This document shows positions 38,801 to 47,535 of a DNA stretch of 64,000 bases, piece by piece (position 1 is the first letter of the stretch; each line of letters opens with the position of its first letter). The notes under the pieces were generated by a model. It ran no database searches and was not told where the DNA came from. It saw only the letters and a program-made list of their open reading frames with translations. This DNA comes from Terriglobia bacterium (lineage in GTDB: Bacteria; Acidobacteriota; Terriglobia; JAJPHL01), in assembly GCA_021325275.1 (NCBI GenBank), contig JAJPHL010000011.1:62001-126000 (forward strand). Reading direction: 5' to 3'. The position numbers and the translations under genes are program-made.

Positions 38801-39161
38801 TCCGAAATCTGAACTCGAAAAATCGATCGACGCGTTTGATCAGAAACTGCAAGACGTCGAGTACAAGCTGTTCTCGAAGGCTTTGCGCACGAGCGACGAC
38901 AAATATTTCATCCAGGCGTACAAGATTTATCTGAATTTGCTCTGGCTGAACGGCGAAGTCGGCACAGGAGCCGGCGACGTCGCGGGATCGGTGGACGACA
39001 AGCCCACCGATACGGCGGCCGGACTGCTTGCGGACATCGAGAAGGATCTAAGCGCCGCGAAGGTGGAGTACAGGCACTTGATGGATGTCGAAGTGCCCGC
39101 GTTCAACAAGATGATCGCGGAAAAAGGCGCCGACAAGGGCGCGGTTGCGGTTGTGAAGTAA
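35883..39161 (+). CDS. Secreted BNR/sortilin-like beta-propeller protein (WD40/YVTN/BNR-like)
   Basis: Repeated GGIFKSTDGGHQWLPI, GIYKSTDAGKTWKNMG, GVFRTTDGGAHWTQ and VWNTTDGGAHWNDV units; start may be Met 35907. Confidence 0.9.
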   Translation: MKTLQGNSMRIHFSLCLSFVLALSIAPAAQRGGRGGEDSTEALRFRFVGPAAGNRIASVGAIPGDPSTYYAGAASGGIFKSTDGGHQWLPIFDSQPAAAIGALAVAPSDPSIVWAGTGEAWAIRDADMIGNGIYKSTDAGKTWKNMGLEETGRIGRVIVHPKDPNIVYVCALGRATGPQKERGVFRTTDGGAHWTQALFVDDNTGCSGLTFDPKTNTLYAGMWEVVMHTYAMFSGGPGSSVHVSRDGGVTWQRIQGRGMPRSPVGKIDVAIAPSNPNRVYALIQTPDQGSLWRTDDAGDTWRVVNWDRGLTGRAGYYIRVTVNPQNENEVVVTNSSVHQSLDGGETFRPVGWGGDTHDMWFDPTNPDRFIITDDAGMNITIVHGRGFNRVTLPIGQLYHVAVDNQVPYWVYTNMQDNSTMRGPSNGPEAGGRGGGNIWDHRIGGCESGFTIPDPADPNIVWASCYGNEVTRYDAKTKRARSVSPWLHTLDSAPNEAKYRCHWTAPLAADPFDHNTVYYGCQVIFKTSNGGQSWQVISPDLSTQDPKRIIPSGGIVGDNLGQFYGEVVFSIAPSSAQKGLIWAGTNDGKVWNTTDGGAHWNDVTKNIIGMPEWGVVSQISPSAIDAGTAYIAVDLHMMDNRDPYAFKTTDFGKTWTPIASNLPKGPLGYVRAIAEDPNRKGLLFAGTGNAFYYSLDDGAKWTPLQAGLPHSPVSWITVQKQFHDVVISTYGRGIYILDNITPLEQSTPAISEEAAHLYMPRPTYRDVRANARAAIDFSVKAAPRGPVKLEILDSAGSVVRELRTPARPGLNRASWDLHYEAPHLVALRTTPPENPHIWEEVRFRGQDTRPITHWGLAQAEVGPVAAPGKYTVRLTVEDKTYTQPLEILRDPLVPASVADLEAQVKFQLRIRDDVTATADMINTIEKIRKQLEDMSKALKPAPVGGGRGGFGGGGGGGFGGRGGAATDAPAAPAAPKSELEKSIDAFDQKLQDVEYKLFSKALRTSDDKYFIQAYKIYLNLLWLNGEVGTGAGDVAGSVDDKPTDTAAGLLADIEKDLSAAKVEYRHLMDVEVPAFNKMIAEKGADKGAVAVVK

Positions 39162-39173
39162 GGAGAAAGAAAA

Positions 39174-40715
39174 ATGCGACGTTTCATTCTGTTTCTGCCG
39201 GTGATCGCGGCCGGTTCAATCCTGTACGCGCAAACGAACTTGAACGGCTATTGGGTTTTCCAAGTTCCGCGCGGCGACGGCACCTTCGCGCAATCGTTTT
39301 TCGAACTGACGCTTTCGGGCGACACCGTTTCCGGCCGCGCGATTCGCGGGGCAAACTCGACACCGATCTCGGAAGGCACGTTTTCCGGCGGCCAATTGCA
39401 TTTCGTCCTGGCGATTCCGGGCCGCGGCGGCGCGACAACGAAGGTCACCTACGAAGGCCATGAGTCCGGCGGCAAGTTTTCGATGACGCGCACCGGCCAG
39501 GGACCAAATCCCGTGTCGGGCGAATTCGTATCGAGCACGAAGGAAGCCGCGCTTCCTCCCGCGCCGCTTCCTTTGCCTGCGTTGCATGATGTTCGCGACA
39601 ACGGACTGGTCCGCACGCCGCCGATGGGTTGGAATAGTTGGAACAAATTTGCCGGCCGCGTGACGGCGGAAGACGTAAAGGGCATGGCCGACGCGATGGT
39701 CTCCAGCGGCATGGCCAAGGCCGGCTACATTTACATCAACATCGACGACACGTGGGAAGGCGCGGCGCGCGACGCCAACGGCAACATCACCACCAACACG
39801 AAATTCCCGGACATGAAGGCGCTCGCCGATTATGTGCATTCGAAAGGCCTGAAGATCGGCATCTATTCCTCGCCGGGACCGCTGACCTGCGCCGGATACA
39901 TCGCCAGTTTCGGTCACGAAGAGCAAGACGCCAAGCAATTTGCCGCCTGGGGATTCGACTATCTCAAGTACGACTGGTGCAGCGCCGGCAACATCTACAA
40001 GGACGAAGATATGCGCCCCGTCTACCAGAAGATGGGCGACGCGCTCGCGAAAGCCGGCCGCCCGATCGTGTACAGCTTGTGCCAGTACGGACGCTCCGAA
40101 GTTTGGACGTGGGGCGCCAAAGTGGGCGGAAATTTGTGGCGCACCACGGGCGATATTTCGGATCGTTGGGCGTCCCTGGATGGAATCGGTTTCGGCACGC
40201 GCGTTCCCGGCAATCGCACGCAACTCGACATCGCATCCGCGACGCAGCCGGGGCACGTCAACGATCCCGACATGCTGGAAATCGGCAACGGCGGCATGAC
40301 CGGCGACGAGTATCGCTTGCACATGAGTCTGTGGTCGCTGTACTCGGCGCCGCTGCTCGCCGGCAACGATCTGCGCACCATGACCGACGAGATCAAAGAC
40401 ATTTTGATGAACGCCGAAGTGATCGCCGTGAATCAGGACCGTGCCGTGAAGCCGGCCAAGAAGCTCGCCGAGGCCGGCACGAGCGTCGTCATCGCCAAGC
40501 CGCTGGCCGACGGGTCGGTCGCGGTGGGCCTGTTCAATCGCGCCGACGACAATGCGCCCGTGACGCTGAACTGGTCGGACGTGGGTATCACATCGAAGAA
40601 GCTGAAGGCGCGCGATCTGTGGGCGCACAAGGACGTGGAGGTCGCCAACGAGAGTCTTACGGTCACGGTACCGCGTCACGGAGTGGTGATGCTTAAGGTG
40701 TCGGCGGTCCGCTGA
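39174..40715 (+). CDS. Alpha-galactosidase, GH27-like
   Basis: RTPPMGWNSWNKFAGRVTAEDVKGMADAMVSSGMAKAGYIYINIDDTWEG, DYLKYDWCSAGNIY, WRTTGDISDRW. Confidence 0.93.
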   Translation: MRRFILFLPVIAAGSILYAQTNLNGYWVFQVPRGDGTFAQSFFELTLSGDTVSGRAIRGANSTPISEGTFSGGQLHFVLAIPGRGGATTKVTYEGHESGGKFSMTRTGQGPNPVSGEFVSSTKEAALPPAPLPLPALHDVRDNGLVRTPPMGWNSWNKFAGRVTAEDVKGMADAMVSSGMAKAGYIYINIDDTWEGAARDANGNITTNTKFPDMKALADYVHSKGLKIGIYSSPGPLTCAGYIASFGHEEQDAKQFAAWGFDYLKYDWCSAGNIYKDEDMRPVYQKMGDALAKAGRPIVYSLCQYGRSEVWTWGAKVGGNLWRTTGDISDRWASLDGIGFGTRVPGNRTQLDIASATQPGHVNDPDMLEIGNGGMTGDEYRLHMSLWSLYSAPLLAGNDLRTMTDEIKDILMNAEVIAVNQDRAVKPAKKLAEAGTSVVIAKPLADGSVAVGLFNRADDNAPVTLNWSDVGITSKKLKARDLWAHKDVEVANESLTVTVPRHGVVMLKVSAVR

Positions 40716-40727
40716 GTCCACAGAAAA

Positions 40728-40821
40728 AACGATCCACAGATTACACAGATTGCACAGATTAGGAGCGGCAAGGAGTGATTCGCGCCCTAATCTGTGCAAT
40801 CTGTGTAATCTGTGGATCGTT
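40728..40821. repeat. Perfect 36-bp inverted repeat made of CACAGATT words
   Basis: AACGATCCACAGATTACACAGATTGCACAGATTAGG (40728-40763) and its exact reverse complement (40786-40821); 22-nt loop. Confidence 0.95.
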
Positions 40822-40910
40822 CTTGTCTTGATCAGTGGAATCGCCGGATTGTGCTACAATAAACGTTTGTGTCCGCTTACGATTTTTGAGCTTAGGGGAA
40901 ACCAGCGACC

Positions 40911-41126
40911 ATGAAGGATAAGATTCATCCGATTTACAACGAGATCAACGTAGTTTGCGCGTGCGGCAACACGTTCAAGACGCGCTCCACGCACAAGGGC
41001 GATATCCACGTGGAAATCTGCTCGAGCTGCCATCCGTTTTTCACCGGCAAGCAGAAGCTCGTCGATACGGCGGGCCGCGTCGAGCGTTTCAACAAGAAGT
41101 TCGAGAAGCGCAGCAAAGCCAGCTAA
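40911..41126 (+). CDS. rpmE: 50S ribosomal protein L31
   Basis: [64 protein letters not shown]. Confidence 0.97.
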   Translation: MKDKIHPIYNEINVVCACGNTFKTRSTHKGDIHVEICSSCHPFFTGKQKLVDTAGRVERFNKKFEKRSKAS

Positions 41127-41153
41127 TAGCTCACTACGAAATCGGAGGGATGC

Positions 41154-42695
41154 ATGGAGGCAGCGGTTGCCCGCGTCACGCTTCGCAACCACTTCGCGCA
41201 ACCCTTCGATTCCGCCATCGCCGCGGCGCGCACGTGTTATTCCTCGCGCATCATTTCCCCCGGCGAAATCACCGATAAACAACGCACCACCATCGGTCCC
41301 GCGACGTTTCAAGGCGGTCACCACACCGTCTATCAACACGCCCACTTCGAGTTTGGCCTCGAAAACATTTCGCGACACTTGGTTTGGAATTTCCTGCACG
41401 GCCATCCCTTTTACAACTCCGAGCAACAGAGCCAGCGCTATGTGCGCATGAAGGAACCGGAGGCGTTCATGCCTCCGCTGGAAGGCCGCGCGCGCGAAAT
41501 CTACGCGGCGGCCATCGATCGCGCGTGGGAACACTATCGCGAACTGAGTGCGCTCCTCGAACCCGTGACGCACGAAGTCCTCGCCGACATTTGGGAGCTC
41601 GAACGCAAGGGCAGTCCGCAGCGCGTGCAGCGCGTGAAAGCGCAAGCGGGAAAAAAATCCATCGAGATCGCGCGATACGTCTTGCCGGTGGCCGCCGCCA
41701 CAACCATGGTCCACACTCTCAGCGGGATCGTGCTGCATCGCTTGCATCGCATGTGCAAATCCGGCGACACGCCGTGGGAAGCGGCGCAAGTGGTCGGCGA
41801 AATGGTGGCGCGCGTGAAGGAAGTGGATCCGCAATTCTTCGAACGCGTCGGTTTCGAGCCGATGGGCGAAGAAAAAATGCCCGAGAATTATTTCGCCTGC
41901 CACGGACAAGACGCCGCGGGCGCCAGGACGTCGGCCGCGGAATTCGATCGCCGTCTCGACGGACGCATTTCGAAACTCATCGACTATTCGCCAAACGCGG
42001 AACGAGTGGCGGCGGACGCGTTGCGGTTCACTCTGGGCGTCAACGAAGATGCGCTGCCCGACGACGAAGCGTTGCGCCGCCTGCTCGACCCTGGATTCAA
42101 TCGCTATCGCCTGGAAACGCTGAACGTGATGGAGCACGCGCCGATGATGCGTGCGCTGAATCACGCGCATTACACGTTCCTGAAAAAAATCAGCCACACC
42201 GCCGATTCACAGGACCAGCGCCATCGCATGGTGCCCGGATCGCGCCCCGTGACCACCGCGTACGATTCCCGCGATCCCGATTTCATCACGCCGATGCTGA
42301 TTCGCCAAAACGCCGCGGCGCGCGCGCGTTACGAACAGGCGATGGCCGAGGCGTGGTCCGCGAAAAACGAATTGCTGGCACTCGGCGTCGCACCGGAATT
42401 CGCGCAGTACCTGCTTCCCAACGCGCTGAGCGTGAGGCTTGTGGAATCGGGAACACTGATTCACCTGATGCACAAGTGGACCATGCGCACTTGCTTCAAC
42501 GCGCAGGAAGAAATTTATTTCGCATCGATGGATGAACTCGACCAACTGGGCGAAGTGCATCCTCGTCTAGCCAAATACATGGGCCCGCCATGTGTCGTGC
42601 GCATCGGCCACGCGTATCCGGTGTGTACGGAAGGCAGCCACTTTTGCGGCGTCCGCGTGTGGAACAGTTTTCCGAATATCGAACGCCGCATTTGA
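41154..42695 (+). CDS. thyX: FAD-dependent thymidylate synthase, long two-domain form
   Basis: First half AARTCYSSRIISPGEI, NSEQQSQRYVRM; second half DSQDQRHRMVPGSRPV. Confidence 0.88.
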   Translation: MEAAVARVTLRNHFAQPFDSAIAAARTCYSSRIISPGEITDKQRTTIGPATFQGGHHTVYQHAHFEFGLENISRHLVWNFLHGHPFYNSEQQSQRYVRMKEPEAFMPPLEGRAREIYAAAIDRAWEHYRELSALLEPVTHEVLADIWELERKGSPQRVQRVKAQAGKKSIEIARYVLPVAAATTMVHTLSGIVLHRLHRMCKSGDTPWEAAQVVGEMVARVKEVDPQFFERVGFEPMGEEKMPENYFACHGQDAAGARTSAAEFDRRLDGRISKLIDYSPNAERVAADALRFTLGVNEDALPDDEALRRLLDPGFNRYRLETLNVMEHAPMMRALNHAHYTFLKKISHTADSQDQRHRMVPGSRPVTTAYDSRDPDFITPMLIRQNAAARARYEQAMAEAWSAKNELLALGVAPEFAQYLLPNALSVRLVESGTLIHLMHKWTMRTCFNAQEEIYFASMDELDQLGEVHPRLAKYMGPPCVVRIGHAYPVCTEGSHFCGVRVWNSFPNIERRI

Positions 42696-42941
42696 CAGCG
42701 GCCAGTTGAGGAAGCCTGCAGAGCAGGCGCCACAAGCCCCTGGCGAGGCGTTTTGTGTGCCGAGCCTGGGGACACCGTATGCTGGCCTCCTGGATACCAG
42801 CACGACGTGCTGCCACAGTCGACCCATCCGTCGCGCTTAGGACCGACTAATCGCGCTCGCCACCGTGCCCGTTGGGGGTCAGTACCACGGCGTCCACAAT
42901 TAGTATGGTATTTGCTGCAAGTTTGTGCTACCTTCAGCCTT

Positions 42942-43352
42942 GTGAGACATCCCGACACCGATGAAGTAGCCTTGCGGCTGCCCTTGGCCGAAGACGCGGA
43001 GTTGCGCGCTGTCGATGCGCTGGATCGTCTGCTGGCGCGCCATCAAGTAGAGCAACAAGCGGCGGGTCAGGCGCGATTCGCGCTCGTCGAAGCGTGTCTC
43101 AACGCGATCGAATACAGCGGAGCGGAACGGCCTGCTGCGATGGACATTCGCTTGGCGATCCGCGGCGGCGAGTTGGTCATCAGCGTGGGAAATCCCGGCG
43201 CGCCATTTTCGGGAGATGTGGGTAGCGACAGCAAACCGCATCGCGGACACGGGTTGAAGATCATGCGCGCGTTCATGGATCGCGTGCGTTACCTGAACGA
43301 CGCGGCGGGAACGCGCGTGGAGATGGTCAAGCGGCTGGAGCCGATTCAGTGA
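42942..43352 (+). CDS. RsbW-like anti-sigma serine kinase (HATPase)
   Basis: FALVEACLNAIEYSG (N box), VISVGNPGAPF, HRGHGLKIMRAFMDRVRY; GTG start inferred at 42942. Confidence 0.85.
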   Translation: MRHPDTDEVALRLPLAEDAELRAVDALDRLLARHQVEQQAAGQARFALVEACLNAIEYSGAERPAAMDIRLAIRGGELVISVGNPGAPFSGDVGSDSKPHRGHGLKIMRAFMDRVRYLNDAAGTRVEMVKRLEPIQ

Positions 43353-43642
43353 GTGCCTCGCCATCGCCAGCCGTCATACTGCTCGAAGGATATTTGAATC
43401 AGCGCGGCGGCGAGAGCTTGCGCCGGCAAGTCCAACAGCTTTTGCAGCAGCATCCGGTGTCGCTGGCGCTGGATTTCTCCGGAACGAAACTGGTGAATAG
43501 CATCGGCGTGTCGTTTCTGCTGGAAATCATCGATGCGGCGCGGCGCGACAATACTGAAATTGAGTTTCTGCACGTTGCGCCGGACATCACCGATCTCTTC
43601 AACTTGCTCGGCATTACTTCCAAGGTAAAACTGCGCGAATAA
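43349..43642 (+). CDS. STAS-domain anti-sigma factor antagonist
   Basis: HPVSLALDFSGTKLVNSIGVSFLLEIIDAARRDNTEIEFLHVAPDITDLFNLLGI. Confidence 0.9.
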   Translation: MSASPSPAVILLEGYLNQRGGESLRRQVQQLLQQHPVSLALDFSGTKLVNSIGVSFLLEIIDAARRDNTEIEFLHVAPDITDLFNLLGITSKVKLRE

Positions 43643-43648
43643 TTCGGC

Positions 43649-44317
43649 ATGCCCAGAACCATCGCCATTATCGGCGGCACGGGACCCGAAGGGCGCGGCT
43701 TGGCCGCGCGATGGGCGCGCGCCGGTGAGCGCATCGTGATCGGCTCGCGTGAAGCGCAACGCGCTGCTGAAGTTGCCGCGGAGATTTCGCGCGAAACCGG
43801 CGTGGCCGTGGAGGGTCGCGAGAACCTGACGGCCGCGCAGGGCGCGCAAATTGTGGTGCTGACCGTTCCCTTCCCCGGCCAAGCCGCGATTCTCAAGTCC
43901 CTGAAGTCTGCGCTGCAACCGGGAATGCTCCTGATCGACACGACCGTACCTCTTGCCGCGGGCGTCGGCGGACGCGCGACGCGCGTGCTCGGTGTGTGGC
44001 AGGGGTCGGCGGCGCAGCAAGCCGCGGAACTTGTGCCGAAAGGCGTTTTGCTCGCGGCGGCGCTGCACAATCTCTCGGCGGAATTGCTGAAAGGCGACGC
44101 GCCAGTGGAGTGCGACGTGATTGTTTGCTCGGACGATGAGGGCGCGCGCCAAACGGCGTCGGAGTTGGCCGAAAAAATCCCCGGCGTGCGCGCGCTCAAC
44201 GGCGGCGCACTGGAAAACGCGCGCATCGTGGAGCAAGTCACCGCGCTGCTCATCAACCTCAACATCAAATACAAAACGCATCACGCGGGTCTGCGGATCA
44301 CCGGCCTTCCGAAGTAA
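43649..44317 (+). CDS. npdG: NADPH-dependent F420 reductase-like
   Basis: IAIIGGTGPEGRGLAARWARAGERIVIGSREAQRA, VVLTVPFPGQAAIL, ALENARIVEQVTALLINLNIKYK. Confidence 0.85.
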   Translation: MPRTIAIIGGTGPEGRGLAARWARAGERIVIGSREAQRAAEVAAEISRETGVAVEGRENLTAAQGAQIVVLTVPFPGQAAILKSLKSALQPGMLLIDTTVPLAAGVGGRATRVLGVWQGSAAQQAAELVPKGVLLAAALHNLSAELLKGDAPVECDVIVCSDDEGARQTASELAEKIPGVRALNGGALENARIVEQVTALLINLNIKYKTHHAGLRITGLPK

Positions 44318-44330
44318 GATCGAGTGCGAG

Positions 44331-45032
44331 ATGCTGCGCGTCGAGGGAATCTCCAAAACCTACGGACGCCGCGCCGTGCTCGACGGCGTTTCCTTCGAGC
44401 TGCGCCCCGGCGAGATCACCGGATTGATCGGACCGAACGGCGCGGGAAAAACCACGCTCTTTGAGTGCGTCGCGGGACTGCTTCCCTCCGACCGCGGCCG
44501 CGTCTTCGGCGACGGCAAAATGCTGGCGCCGGAAAATCGCAAAGACATTTTGTATTACGTCCCCGACGGCATTCGCCCGTGGCCCGATCAACGCTTGTCA
44601 TGGATGGCGGAGTTTTTCGAACATTTGTTTGCACGACCACCCGGCGAAGGCGCGCGCGTGTTGGAGTCGCTGGGTCTCGGTCATCTGACGAAATCGCCAA
44701 TGGGATGGCTCTCCAAAGGCGAATCGAAACGTGCGCTGCTGGCATTTGGTTTACTCACGCCACAACCGGTGTTGCTGCTTGACGAGCCTTTCGACGGCCT
44801 CGACCTTCGCCAGATGCGCGACGTGATGTTGCGGCTGCAGATGGAATCGCGCGGCGGCCGTACGTTGTTCCTGAGCGTGCACGAGCTCGGTCACGCGGCG
44901 CAAGTATGCGATCGCTTGGTGCTATTGAGCGCGGGAAAAACAGTGGGCGAAGGGACGGTCGCGGAGTTGCGCGCGCGTGCCGGCCTGCCGGAGACGAGCG
45001 CGATCGAGGAGGTGTTTCTTGCCCTCACTTGA
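44331..45032 (+). CDS. ABC transporter ATP-binding protein
   Basis: GLIGPNGAGKTTLFECVAGLL, WLSKGESKRALLAFGLL, VLLLDEPFDGLDLRQ. Confidence 0.94.
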   Translation: MLRVEGISKTYGRRAVLDGVSFELRPGEITGLIGPNGAGKTTLFECVAGLLPSDRGRVFGDGKMLAPENRKDILYYVPDGIRPWPDQRLSWMAEFFEHLFARPPGEGARVLESLGLGHLTKSPMGWLSKGESKRALLAFGLLTPQPVLLLDEPFDGLDLRQMRDVMLRLQMESRGGRTLFLSVHELGHAAQVCDRLVLLSAGKTVGEGTVAELRARAGLPETSAIEEVFLALT

Positions 45033-45054
45033 TCCCACACTCAAGCGATGCCTG

Positions 45055-46347
45055 ATGCTCGCAAAGAAGGACACTCGCGAAATTCTCGCCTCGCGCGCTT
45101 ATTGGCTGATGCTCGCGCTGCTGGGACCGCTGGTTGGTCACGCATTTCTCACCGCCGTTGAAACGTACGCCGAAGCGTCGCGAGGCGGCGCGTTGCCGCA
45201 AGGACTTTCGCCGCTCGACGGCATTCTCGTGCCGACCTGGGGCGCCTACGATCTCGCCGCGACGCTGTTCTTCCCTTTTGTATGTATTCGCCTCGTCGCC
45301 GACGAGCGCGAGCGCGGCGCATGGTCGCTGCTGTTGCAGGGTCCCGAGAAAGCCAGCCGCATGTTGGGCGTGAAGTTCGCCGTGTTGCAGGCCGCGTGGA
45401 TGGTCGCATGGATTCCGGGATTCATCGCCATGCTGATGTGGCGCGGGTATGGCGGACACATCAACGCGTTGGAGCTGGGGAATCTGCTCACGGGCTACGC
45501 GTTACGCGGCGCGCTGACGATTGCCGTGGCGATGGCCGCGGCGGCGGTGTCGCGCGGCGCAGCGTCCGCGGCCATCGTATGCCTCGGATTCACGGTGGGC
45601 AGTTGGGCGCTCGACTTCGCCGGCGCGGTCCATGGAGGATGGATCGAAAAAGCGGCGGCCTTTACGCCAACGAACGCGCTACGCAGCTTTGAGACGGGCT
45701 TGTTCGCACCGTCGAAGGTTTTGCTGTTCATCGTCGCGTCGGAAATGGGCTTGGCGCTCGCAACAATCTGGATGCGCCTGGGATGGCGCGCACGCCAGCG
45801 CGTGATCGCGACTGCGATCATGGCGGTGGTGTTCGGAATCGTCGCGGTGGCGATCGCGGGAATTCCAGCGTCGATGGAAACCGACGTGAGCGAAGACCGG
45901 CGCAATTCATTTCCGCCCGCGGACCAAGCGCTGCTCGCAACCATCCACGATCCGCTGCGCGTAACCGTGCATCTGGCGCCGGAAGACCCGCGCCTCACCG
46001 ACCTTGAACGCAATGTGCTCGCGAAATTGGCACGCGCCATGCCGGATTTCGAGGAAGTGCGGACGTCGGAAAGCCGCACGGGACTGTTTGATCGCAATTC
46101 GTACGGCGAAATTTGGTATGAGCTGGCCGGCAAACGCACCATGTCGCGCTCGACCACCGAAGCGGTGGTGCTGGAAGTGATCTACAAGCTCGCGGGAAAA
46201 TCGCCCCCGCCTCGGGCCGATGCGCTCGCCTATTCCGGTTATCCGCTCGATGCCCAGCCGCGATTCGTTACACCGTTATTGATTGTGCTTTGGCCTGCGC
46301 TGATCGCCGCCGCCTGTTGGTTCACGGTGTTACGGCGAAGAGCCTAG
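45055..46347 (+). CDS. ABC transporter permease (ABC-2-like)
   Basis: LAKKDTREILASRAYWLMLALLGPLVGHAFL and about 6 TM segments; adjacent to its ATPase; start uncertain (may be upstream, near 45019). Confidence 0.85.
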   Translation: MLAKKDTREILASRAYWLMLALLGPLVGHAFLTAVETYAEASRGGALPQGLSPLDGILVPTWGAYDLAATLFFPFVCIRLVADERERGAWSLLLQGPEKASRMLGVKFAVLQAAWMVAWIPGFIAMLMWRGYGGHINALELGNLLTGYALRGALTIAVAMAAAAVSRGAASAAIVCLGFTVGSWALDFAGAVHGGWIEKAAAFTPTNALRSFETGLFAPSKVLLFIVASEMGLALATIWMRLGWRARQRVIATAIMAVVFGIVAVAIAGIPASMETDVSEDRRNSFPPADQALLATIHDPLRVTVHLAPEDPRLTDLERNVLAKLARAMPDFEEVRTSESRTGLFDRNSYGEIWYELAGKRTMSRSTTEAVVLEVIYKLAGKSPPPRADALAYSGYPLDAQPRFVTPLLIVLWPALIAAACWFTVLRRRA

Positions 46348-46351
46348 GGAT

Positions 46352-46648
46352 TCAGGCCGCCGATAGTCTGGGAATTCGAATCTTCTTGCGGTTGCGTTCG
46401 GCTTGCCACAAGTCGTACTGAACCTGCTGGTTCATCCAACTCTCAGGCGTGGTGTTGAATGCTAGAGACAAGCGGATCGCCATTTCAGGACTGATTCCGG
46501 CGCGCCCGTTCACGATGCCGGAAAGCGTCTTACGGCTCACACGCAGCGCTTGAGCGGCTTGCGTAACCGAGATTCCCAAGGGTTTCAGGCAAAGCTCCAG
46601 AAGGACCTCGCCGGGATGAGGCGGATTGTGCATCTTCAGGTTTGTCAT
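46352..46648 (-). CDS. higA: HigA-type XRE antitoxin
   Basis: [57 protein letters not shown]. Confidence 0.9.
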   Translation of the reverse strand: MTNLKMHNPPHPGEVLLELCLKPLGISVTQAAQALRVSRKTLSGIVNGRAGISPEMAIRLSLAFNTTPESWMNQQVQYDLWQAERNRKKIRIPRLSAA

Positions 46649-46773
46649 CAGTGATAATCCTCATAGTCAACTTGCGTCGCGTCTTTGCCTGAAAACTCGA
46701 ACGTTACACGCCAATTTGCGCTGACCCTGACCGCCCAGGTGCCTTTACGCTCAGCGTGTTTCGTCGAGAGCAT
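46648..46773 (-). pseudogene. higB: C-terminal remnant of a HigB/RelE-type toxin
   Basis: Minus strand encodes [41 protein letters not shown], matching only the HigB C-terminal half; stop overlaps the higA ATG. Confidence 0.8.
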
Positions 46774-46790
46774 CGAGACGACACGACAAA

Positions 46791-47114
46791 TCAAGCCGCT
46801 TTCCGATGAAACGGCCGAATCTTGATCTCACGCTCGCGCCTTCGAGTCTGCGCAATGTCATAAGCGGACTGCATGCGCATCAAAGTGTCCATCTTCACGC
46901 CGAAGGCTTTCTCGATGCGCAAGGCCATTTCGCCCGACAAACCGGAATTGCTGTTTAACAGTGTCGATAAAGTGGGCCGCGAAACCTTCAGGACGCGCGC
47001 CGCCGCGGTTACCGACAAGCCGCTCGCTTCGATGATCTCAGTCCGGATGAAGTCGCCGGGGTGCGGCGGGTTTAGCATGGGCACGGGCGTGTTCTCCCTA
47101 GTGATAGTCCTCAA
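46791..47114 (-). CDS. higA: HigA-type XRE antitoxin, second copy
   Basis: MLNPPHPGDFIRTEIIEASGLSVTAAARVLKVSRPTLSTLLNSNSGLSGEMALRIEKAFG. Confidence 0.92.
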   Translation of the reverse strand: MRTITRENTPVPMLNPPHPGDFIRTEIIEASGLSVTAAARVLKVSRPTLSTLLNSNSGLSGEMALRIEKAFGVKMDTLMRMQSAYDIAQTRRREREIKIRPFHRKAA

Positions 47115-47388
47115 AGTTCACTTCGTAGATCTCGTTGCTCGCGGCGTCGACGCGAAAGGTCAAGCGCCAGTTCCGTGTGACGTGGAGGCTCCATGTGCCC
47201 TTAAGATCACCGGTTAAGATGTGGGCTCTCCAGGAAGGTAGCGCCAGCAACTCGCTCGAATCCTGCATGTTTTCGAGAAAAGCCAGCATCTTGCGAAGCT
47301 TGTCCAGCGTGTCCGGCGGCAACGCCTTCCCGTTGTCCTCAAGGTGAAAGCGCTTCAATCCCTTATGGACAAAGGCACGGATGACCAC
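47098..47388 (-). CDS. higB: HigB-type toxin, full length
   Basis: FVHKGLKRFHLEDNGKALPPDTLDKLRKMLAFLENMQDSSELLALPSWRAHILTGDLKGTWSLHVTRNWRLTFRV. Confidence 0.93.
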   Translation of the reverse strand: MVIRAFVHKGLKRFHLEDNGKALPPDTLDKLRKMLAFLENMQDSSELLALPSWRAHILTGDLKGTWSLHVTRNWRLTFRVDAASNEIYEVNFEDYH

Positions 47389-47535
47389 CGCCCTACTGTA
47401 GCCTGTAGCCTAACGCTTGTCAATGGCGACCGCCCAATGGGCGACATCCCGGCGTGGGTCACGAGAGCCGTTACCAGGCGAGAAACGCGCGATTCCGCGC
47501 AACCGGCAAGCGTCGCAGCGCGCTCACGCGCAGCG

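Noticed and set aside
39216-40799. 527-aa minus-strand ORF antisense to GH27
   Set aside because: Arg/His-rich shadow; GH27 on the plus strand is unambiguous
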